Origin: Hyphochytrium catenoides
Taxonomy: Eukaryota; Sar; Hyphochytriomycetes; Hyphochytriales; Hyphochytriaceae
Length of the DNA: 24,105 nucleotides
Reading direction: 5' to 3'
Assembly (NCBI GenBank): GCA_900088475.1
Contig: FLMG01000319.1
Span: forward strand, 2,336 to 26,440
The notes under the pieces were generated by a model. That model was not told where the DNA came from, did no database searches, and was given only the letters and a program-made list of their open reading frames with translations. Made by a program: the position numbers and the translations under genes. Within the stretch, counting starts at the first letter, position 1; every line of letters begins with the position of its first letter. Below are positions 17,927 through 24,105 of the stretch, in pieces.

Positions 17927-19291
17927 CTAAGGCCGAGACTGATGGGTTGGGTTGCTCTCATGAGGGCTTGGCGAGGAAGGCGAGGGAAGGATATGCTCCC
18001 CAGCAATCTCTCTCGCGTTATGAAAGGCACACATTCGGTTTTTCCTCTCTCCAGCCTTACAGCCGGCCACCTGACAGATGCCGCCACCGTGTCTTATACA
18101 GAAGCCTCCTCTCTTTGCACTCTTGTGACAGCTCTCATGCTGACAGCGGATGCCCCCACCGTGCCGTTTGCAAAGACCCTTGGTCTTTACCAAGCTCTTA
18201 CATCCAGCGATTCTGCAATTCTTCCTTGGTGCTTGAAGATAAGCGCTACCATCCGCGGTATCAAAGACGGGAGAGGTCGGCATCATCATTAGAGGCGGTC
18301 CTCTGCCTCTAACTCCTGCCGCCTTGGAGAATAGAACGTGCCGTTGCTCGGCCCTTTCCTTAAGAGTGGCTTCGGTCACCTGTTCAATACCTATGGGCTT
18401 GCAGGTACTCAGCCCTGTCACATGAGCCGACGTGTCTGAGATCAATGGGGCCATTTGCCCGTTAGATAGCTCCTTTAGCGGGCTCGGTATCACCTCCATC
18501 CAATAAGGAGAAGTGTCGGAAGTAGAGCCCGGATAAGATAGAGAACATGGCAGTGTGAGCTGAGCGCCGGTTGTCCAAGAGAGAGCGTGTTCAGCACAAA
18601 GGTCTCCAAAAACAGCATAGCGGTAGCAAGCTTGAACCATGCAAGGGATGGTTCTAGAGATTCCACCTTGTCCTTTATCCTTGTTTACCTCTTGGATCTT
18701 CTGCCTTGTTGACGTTATCCTCTCCTCTGGAGCTTCTCTCTCCCGCATATCTAAGAATTTGTGATCCCACACCCGTCTGTGAGTGCTAGGAGGAGAAGAT
18801 GGAGGACTCCAAGAAACGAGCGTCTCCCTGATGGCTTGGGGGAGAGGGCTGTGCGCTCTTAGCATCTCTTCCCTTCTAGTGAACTGCAAGGCCTCAAGGG
18901 CGTCCGTTCTCAACTGTGAAAGCGTTGAGCTCGAAGACAAGTGCAATCTGCGGGCTTTTCCTTGCACATTACGAACAAGCAGATCTTCTTCTGTACCTCG
19001 AAAGGCATGACTGATGATATCTGGCCGCCTTAAGGCCGAGGAAAGTGCCTCTTTCTTTGACAGCCGTTCTGATAGATTTGAAAGCCTGGATGTTTGGGAT
19101 CTAGAGATTGGGATGAGTGATCCGCCGGGTTCTGTGTCTTCCAATGTTGTCTCCGCCCACCCGGTAACAACAGGAGGAAGGTGCCCGGCAGATGCAGAAG
19201 GAGTGCTGGTAGGTGAATGCGTTCCAGCTACTTTTGTTTGGCTCACGCAAGAAACAGTTCCTGGCGGGAGGAGCGGCGCCACCATGGCCAT
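17927..19291 (-). CDS. Zinc-finger protein with four C-x4-C-x9-C-x2-H units, 454 aa
   Basis: A single frame runs from ATG 19291 to TAG 17927-17929. An in-frame TAA three codons upstream (19298-19300) fixes the start unless an intron lies there. The first 210 residues are Ser/Thr/Pro/Arg-rich and probably disordered. Finger 1 is C217, C222, C232, H235. After a 120-residue linker come three adjacent fingers: C359/C364/C374/H377, C383/C388/C398/H401 and C406/C411/C421/H424. The first two of these are each followed by HGGG. The CKRHGGG...CIRHGGG pattern is that of the WRKY19-like zinc-finger proteins widespread in stramenopiles and plants, usually annotated as nuclear or regulatory. There is no WRKY domain here. 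DNA, RNA or protein binding are all possible. Overlapping frames of up to 160 codons on the plus strand are shadows. Confidence 0.88.
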   Translation of the reverse strand: MAMVAPLLPPGTVSCVSQTKVAGTHSPTSTPSASAGHLPPVVTGWAETTLEDTEPGGSLIPISRSQTSRLSNLSERLSKKEALSSALRRPDIISHAFRGTEEDLLVRNVQGKARRLHLSSSSTLSQLRTDALEALQFTRREEMLRAHSPLPQAIRETLVSWSPPSSPPSTHRRVWDHKFLDMREREAPEERITSTRQKIQEVNKDKGQGGISRTIPCMVQACYRYAVFGDLCAEHALSWTTGAQLTLPCSLSYPGSTSDTSPYWMEVIPSPLKELSNGQMAPLISDTSAHVTGLSTCKPIGIEQVTEATLKERAEQRHVLFSKAAGVRGRGPPLMMMPTSPVFDTADGSAYLQAPRKNCRIAGCKSLVKTKGLCKRHGGGIRCQHESCHKSAKRGGFCIRHGGGICQVAGCKAGERKNRMCAFHNAREIAGEHILPSPSSPSPHESNPTHQSRP

Positions 19292-19777
19292 ACCTCTTTA
19301 TGGTGAGTCTCTCACTAGTCAGAGGTTGTTGCTTATGAGGGACCGCCACGAGGGGCTCCCCTCGAGTAGGTGCACTCCCAGACTAGTTAATGGTGGCTGT
19401 TACGCTGAGCACGCTCCCCGTCGACGCCAAGAAGTTGACAAACACAGATTCCCTTTCGAGGATGAATGTCTGGATAGATGGAAGGAGGGCACCTGACCAG
19501 CTGCTATCCTATAATCTCTACGTCAAAGGCCAATATCTGTCGTAGAGGGTTGATATGAGCAAAGATGACGACGCCGGACGTAAAGAAATGGCCAAAGTGT
19601 GGAGTGGACTCTTAGATGATGACGCTGGCAGCGGCCAGAACAGTGAGGAAGAAGTGTTCGGAAGGAAGGGATCGAGAAATAAATGAGAAGTAGCAAGCGT
19701 CTGGGAGAAGACTGTGCAGAGCTGAGATGACTCTACAGGTTCGGCATGTCCAAAGGAAAAGAGAAACTGGACTCTCT

Positions 19778-19963
19778 TCAATTTCTCCCTTTATCTTCGT
19801 AGTTAGGACAGTGAGCTTTAGTATCAGACAGCGCATGGGCTATCCGACAGAAAGCTATCTCACAGAGGGAACTCATGCATGATGCTTTCGTTACGAGAGT
19901 GTCTAGACCAAAAGGTGCCTGGAACTTAGTCTCTCTTGAGGTTGCAGCCTGCAGAACCTCCAT
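19778..19963 (-). CDS. Small hypothetical frame or 5' exon
   Basis: From ATG 19963 the minus frame encodes 61 residues with even composition and several Cys (ASCMSSLCEIAFCRIAHAL) and stops with TGA. It lies upstream of the zinc-finger gene on the same strand, but the in-frame stop before that gene's ATG argues against a simple fusion. An 81-codon plus frame overlaps it. Without a homologue, this is only a candidate. Confidence 0.22.
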   Translation of the reverse strand: MEVLQAATSRETKFQAPFGLDTLVTKASCMSSLCEIAFCRIAHALSDTKAHCPNYEDKGRN

Positions 19964-21526
19964 GATTAACCATCAAAAGCATAGAACAAGTACTAGTGAA
20001 GGCTCAGTGTCCGTTATTCTCCTAGACCAAATCATAGCACTAGTAGGTCATAGGGAGCAATGCTCTCCCCATCAGGCTATCTTGACTACAAGTAGAACGT
20101 TGACCAACGTGGTCACCTAGAGGTAGGACAGGCAAGAAAGAATGGAAAGAAAGATCCTGTCTATGCATTTCAAGTGTCAAGGGATCCTCTTGCTTGAGCT
20201 CTTCTATCTCTTGCTTCCCTCTCACTTGTCATTCCTTCGATCTTGCTTCCTCCTCCTCCTACTGCACCGTAGTCCCAAGGAAGCTGTACGTGTGTATGTG
20301 AGACTCCCCACCCGAAATGTTTATGCGCTGCTGGGCTGATGAGCTGGTCGTCGTTGCTGTCGTCTGCCTCCTCTATCCTATCCTAAGCACTTGCTACACA
20401 AATAACTTCTACCGCCATAGAAGTATTGGAGGCTTTGACATACAGCAAAGCTTTTTTTACCTTCCAAGACCACACAGCTTGGAACTGCAGCCCTTAACAA
20501 CACTGGCCACTGCACCAGGAGCTACATTTGAGTGCCTCGCTCTGCTGGACGGAGCGACAAGCCATTGAAAGTATTGGCCAGATACGACGTTGGCCCCTGT
20601 GTCTACCCATTAGAAATGGAAAGTCTGGGGCTCACGTCGTACATGTGGGGCCAGTTACATGCAGTCGATGACTGAGACGAAGCAAGAGTGACAGTAGGGC
20701 TTAGAACGACCACTCTCTACTAGTAGCTCTACTAGTACTAGGACTTCGAAAGGGACGTTATCTTCATTTTTGCACGCAAGGGTTCCTCAGCCGATGTGTA
20801 CCACTACACTGCATTCTTCGTTAGGCCAGCCTCACACCTAGGGAGCGACACCAGAGCTGTAGGAGGCCACTGGCAGGTAGAACCACTTATTCTTCGTGCT
20901 TAGGTAGATAAAATCAATCGAAACTCATAACAGCAGCGGTCAGGGGGCAAAGTACATGATCTGTTGGTCTGCAGTGCGCCCATCGCACCGCGTGTTCGAT
21001 AGACAGGGTCAAAAAATTTTGGGGCGTTCGGAGGTATCCGGAGCAGGCGACCAGGTGGCGAGTGGAAATTCCAGGAGTTGTCATCAGAGCCAAAGGAAGG
21101 CAACAGGAGAGAGCAGACCCAACCGCCCCCACCAGCCGCTGTCTCATGTCTTATCCTCGTTGATCTGTTGATCTACTGGTCCTAAGAGTACTCGTCCAGG
21201 TAGAACAGTACTATAATAAACGGCAGTACCGGTACTACTGTTTTACACGTTTACTGAAGGTGTAATGCACCAGCAGTAGTGGTACCCGTGCTCTTCTTTC
21301 TCTTTGTTATCAGTAGCTACGGTACGGGCATTGACAGCAAACAGGGGAAAAGTATGATGAGTGCAGGAAGCGCTGACCTTACTACCACTCGGGATGTACA
21401 AGCACCATCACAGAAGCCACTATCTCTCGCGGCAGCATGAGATGCTGTGAGGATCGGCACTGTTACTGACAATAAACGTACAGCTAGAAGTACATGTACG
21501 TGTGCTTGAAGTAGCTCTGATCGTTC
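19964..21526. other. Gene-poor region with inverted repeats
   Basis: Open frames here are short and overlap on both strands. The best is 83 codons on plus at 20317-20568, starting MFMRCWADELVVVAVVC, with one hydrophobic segment; it could be a small membrane protein, but nothing else supports it. The sequence also holds an inverted repeat at 20583-20641 and short palindromes such as CTACTAGTAG near 20718 and AGTACCGGTACT near 21225. No RNA gene was identified. Confidence 0.35.
20583..20641. repeat. Inverted repeat, 15-bp arms with 29-nt loop
   Basis: TACGACGTTGGCCCC at 20583-20597 pairs with GGGGCTCACGTCGTA at 20627-20641 at 13 of 15 positions. It follows the stop of a short plus frame. It could be a hairpin in RNA or the end of a small inverted-repeat element. 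Confidence 0.6.
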
Positions 21527-21809
21527 CTAACTCTCTGCACTGCCCGGGCTACTGGCTCCAGCCTTCTCCAGGCTCCCCATCACGTCGTAGAGCCTTTCAC
21601 TAGTGAAATTTATCAGAGCAGTGTATAGTTCAAGCAGCGTCGTAACAGTAGGGCTCTGGACTCTGTCGTGGCGTCTGCCCCCATGCAGTAAACTGATAAC
21701 AACTAACAGGACCCCACAGGACGGAGCAAAATGCGGCAGTGATTGCAGCTTCATCTCCGTGTGTGCAGCCACAATCCTTCGTACCTGAAACTCTAGTTGT
21801 CCGCTCCTC
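21527..21809 (-). CDS. Possible last exon of a minus-strand gene
   Basis: After a possible acceptor (GATGCAG, exon from 21809) a minus frame is open to a TAG at 21527-21529, about 93 codons. It reads QLEFQVRRIVAAHTEM, then a hydrophobic GVLLVVISLL, then SPTVTTLLELYTALINFTSE and a Ser/Gly-rich end. No ATG begins it. A 90-codon frame directly upstream (21793-22065, with SSGVQLYNRAIDIYSR) may be the preceding exon in another phase, but no intron fits between them, so decay is also possible. Family not recognised. Confidence 0.28.
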
Positions 21810-22216
21810 CTGCATCAGTGTACCTGCGATGCTGGCTGACGTAGCACCAGCAGAAGGTTTGTTGGAAGAGGGTAGTAGGTGATACTAGGAGAGATCCCAC
21901 TTCCAAGATTAATGAATGCTTGATGTGGGAGGTCCTCATCATGGACCGGGGTGCGACAGCGGGTGCTAAAAGGCTTTTAAGGTGCCTCATAGGCCTTGTA
22001 CTAGGCCTACTATAGATATCAATAGCTCTGTTGTACAGCTGTACTCCGCTACTCCGGAGAGTCAACTCGACTTGTTATCAATAAGTGGTAGGTTTAACCC
22101 AGTAATGGTAGTGCTTAGAGAAGAAGAAGTTTCACTCGTTTACTCGCCCGCGTGACTTGTGCAGCTTAGCAGCAGGGAGACAGAGGCCATAAAGACAGCA
22201 GATAAAGGCTGATGAT

Positions 22217-22245
22217 GGCGTGACATATAACATAAACGTCACGCC
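22217..22245. repeat. Perfect 8-bp hairpin with 13-nt loop
   Basis: GGCGTGAC at 22217-22224 and GTCACGCC at 22238-22245 are exact reverse complements around an AT-rich loop. No adjacent T run or gene end makes it a clear terminator. Confidence 0.6.
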
Positions 22246-22390
22246 TCCTTTCTATTGCCTACCTTCTGCCATTGTACAGCCAATCCAATCATTCTTGGTT
22301 CTCCCGCTCGCTTTAGGTTCATTGAATGAAGTACTGATCCCTGCGGAGGATCCACATGCGGATGAGCCTGAGGTCTTGCTCCGCTGAAAG

Positions 22391-22744
22391 TTAAAACTTA
22401 GACGGTACCCTTACCAGGAACAGGTGTACCAAAGTAGACGCAGGAGACTGACTAGTAAAGAATGATGAAGTAAGCGGAAGTAGTAGTTGTTCCTTCTCGA
22501 AGAGGAAAGGAGTCGTCCGTGGTGCGCTGACAGAGGTATTAACTTTTGACAGTGCGTTCATGTTTGGCTTTGAATCTTCCTGGTTAGCGCATTCTATGGC
22601 TCGAATAGGATATGGCCAGAGATGAAGTGTGTCGTCAAGAATTCTTAATGGTTGATGCTTCTGAGGAACACAACCTTTAGGACATGTCTTTATGGAGTTG
22701 TTCTGTGGGCCAACAAGAAGGCAAATGATTGCTGCATTGAGCAT
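22391..22744 (-). CDS. Hypothetical 117-aa frame
   Basis: The minus frame starts with ATG at 22744 and runs to a stop at 22391. The N-terminus is mildly hydrophobic (AAIICLLVG), followed by an ordinary-looking segment (HQPLRILDDTLHLWPYPIRA) and a Ser/Thr/Leu-rich end. It could be a small protein, an exon or a transposon relic. There is no recognised motif, and only length and composition support it. Confidence 0.25.
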   Translation of the reverse strand: MLNAAIICLLVGPQNNSIKTCPKGCVPQKHQPLRILDDTLHLWPYPIRAIECANQEDSKPNMNALSKVNTSVSAPRTTPFLFEKEQLLLPLTSSFFTSQSPASTLVHLFLVRVPSKF

Positions 22745-23199
22745 GGATGGAAAGAAGAGGTCGGCGCGTCTGTCAATTCAACAACATTGATAAAGATCAG
22801 ATATCACTTCTACCTTCGGCCTACAATGAGGTACCATCATGCTCGGTTGGCTGCTCGGATGTTCTCTTACTAGACGATGTCACCAGAGGTTACTACGCCG
22901 TACTACATGCAGGGGAGGTTACTATAGTCGTCACGAGGGTCCGCGACATCGTTCTACGCTATTGCTACCGTACATTGAGCTCAAAGATAGGACCGTCTAC
23001 GCCACGCCCTTCAGTGTTCGTCGGTCATCTCTTCCCTTCAGCTCCGCTGTGCACTCATAATCATAAGAAGCACCAGGAAAGTACGGCGACAGAGCGCCAC
23101 GAAGTTCTTACACAGGTTTCCATAATCACTCAGTACTCTGCGAAGTCAAGAGCGGCTGTCGTCAGGAGGCGGACAATCATCGTGAGGAACAAAAATTGT

Positions 23200-23415
23200 T
23201 CATCCTTAAGAAGAACAAGAAGAGAGGAAAGAGAAGAAGACGCAGTGACAGAGAAGAAGGAGAAAGGAGAAGTGGGAGAAGAAGGGAACTGTGAAGGGTG
23301 GAAGGCGGTGAGGACAGAAGGCGACCATCTGAATACGAGCGTATCGGCCCTTCCTCGTGCAGCGCCAAAGACACTTGTTTATAAATCAAGCGATGCAAGA
23401 AGAAGCTGCACCAGC
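23200..23415 (+). repeat. Dispersed repeat, copy B (partner at 2225-2440)
   Basis: It has the same order of words as copy A: a purine-rich tract, GAAGGCGG, CGACCAT, CCTCGTGC and CCAAAGACACTTGT. The 225-codon plus frame at 22747-23424 ends inside it with APKTLVYKSSDARRSC, matching copy A's KPKTLV, stop, ISDDERS. The upstream part of that frame does not resemble a known protein, so I regard the frame as a relic that is open by chance rather than an intact gene. Confidence 0.55.
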
Positions 23416-23505
23416 GACGAATAGTAATTAGCAGTGAAGAATCTTAAGTCATAGGGTCGTTACGACCTCTTCTTCTTTCTTCACTGAAAATCTTCAGCAC
23501 TACTA

Positions 23506-24105
23506 TCACGAGATCGTTACTAGCTTCCAGGGAAGGTTCTGGAGGTTTCGATGCTTTCTGTAGGGTCCGGGCCCATCGGGACCTTTCTCATCGTCGTCCC
23601 TCTTCTCTTCGTCCTCAGGGTCATAGGTTTCCCGCAATGATCGGCCTTCGATTCTTATGCAAGCTTGCTTCCGCCTTGCACCGGACGACGACGAGCTATC
23701 CTCCCTCCTTTCCTTAAGAAGCGTCTCAATATCTCCCCGCAGCTTCACATTCTGATGTTTGAGCTCCTCGTTCTCTTCCCGCAACATTAGGAGATCTTGT
23801 TGCTGGTTCAGTTTGAGACTCTGAAGTTCAGTTTCCAGCTCTGCAACCTTATGCTTCAAGGCTTCATTTTCTTTTTTCAGCCCTCTGTTTTCAGTCTTCC
23901 AAGCATTATGGCCCCGGGCTTCTTCCTCGAGCCCTTCCACAAGCTGTCGTAACCGGTCTACCTCGTCTTGCAACGCTTGAGTCACTACTGGCATACCGGA
24001 CTCAACAGGAAGTATTGCCTCGTACCGCATAGTCTGGCTCCCTTGCTGCCTAGTAAAAAGGTGAAAAGTGATGATTTGCCCTCGTGTTGGTGGGGGTCCT
24101 TCGGC
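23506..24105 (-). CDS. Coiled-coil protein, open to the window edge
   Basis: From ATG 24030 the frame encodes 174 residues. Residues 19-108 are a clear coiled coil with Leu/Val/Ile at heptad positions and E/K/Q/R elsewhere (DEVDRLRQLVEGLEEE, AELETELQSLKL, LREENEELKHQNVKL). A five-Ser run, a basic patch and an acidic Asp/Glu tail follow, ending at TGA 23506-23508. The same frame is open upstream of this ATG to the end of the window (through PPPTRGQ), so the true start or a previous exon may lie outside. Such proteins usually form dimers or scaffolds. No basic region of a bZIP type precedes the zipper in the visible part, so a transcription-factor call is not supported. Confidence 0.6.
   Translation of the reverse strand, partial: AEGPPPTRGQIITFHLFTRQQGSQTMRYEAILPVESGMPVVTQALQDEVDRLRQLVEGLEEEARGHNAWKTENRGLKKENEALKHKVAELETELQSLKLNQQQDLLMLREENEELKHQNVKLRGDIETLLKERREDSSSSSGARRKQACIRIEGRSLRETYDPEDEEKRDDDEKGPDGPGPYRKHRNLQNLPWKLVTIS

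Noticed and set aside
19014-19496. 160-codon plus-strand frame
   Set aside because: It lies largely antisense to the zinc-finger gene, whose protein has clear finger motifs; the plus translation has none.
22747-23424. 225-codon plus-strand frame as an intact gene
   Set aside because: Its end lies in a dispersed repeat relic and the rest has no domain. Another plus frame overlaps it. Kept only as part of repeat copy B.

Overview
The window is a stretch of a eukaryotic nuclear genome. Three observations support this: spliceosomal introns whose GT...AG boundaries and phases fit together, long pyrimidine tracts before acceptors, and low gene density with decayed gene copies between the intact genes. 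The lineage is probably a stramenopile (oomycete or stramenopile alga). It carries an ankyrin-like repeat family built on an L-x-W-L motif, and a zinc-finger protein with C-x4-C-x9-C-x2-H units joined by HGGG linkers. Both types are common in stramenopiles, but the assignment is inference. No bacterial operons, rRNA, convincing tRNA or CRISPR array was seen.

Layout. Positions 1-270 hold the C-terminal end of an unknown protein running in from the left. Positions 1580-2440 hold decayed coding fragments, including one copy of a dispersed repeat whose second copy lies at 23200-23415. An intact 546-aa multi-pass membrane protein (2999-4639, +) is followed by an ankyrin-like pseudogene (4916-6183, -), a 132-bp tandem duplication (6361-6625), a membrane-protein fragment (6791-7342, -) and an interrupted or spliced membrane-protein gene (8145 to about 10101, +). 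The last two look like the N-terminal and C-terminal halves of relatives of the 546-aa protein, now on opposite strands.

After a gene-poor stretch comes an intact 890-aa single-exon gene (11670-14342, +). It has a long soluble N-terminal region, a membrane hairpin and an acidic tail, and its family was not recognised. It converges on a seven-exon gene (14754-16780, -) whose longest single exon is only 161 nt. Joining the exons gives a 232-aa seven-helix membrane protein with the full S-x3-H, D, H-x3-H signature of the CREST putative transmembrane hydrolase superfamily (alkaline ceramidase, PAQR, Per1, TMEM8 and relatives), closest in pattern to TMEM8/DUF3522. Next is a 454-aa zinc-finger gene (17927-19291, -) with four finger units. 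The right third (19300-23500) is mostly gene-poor, with hairpins, palindromes and a few doubtful exon-like frames. The window ends in a coiled-coil reading frame (23506-24105, -) that is still open at the edge.

The genes do not form an obvious pathway. The best-supported new content is the hidden CREST-like gene, the 890-aa membrane-anchored protein, and the small cluster of intact and broken relatives of the 546-aa membrane protein.
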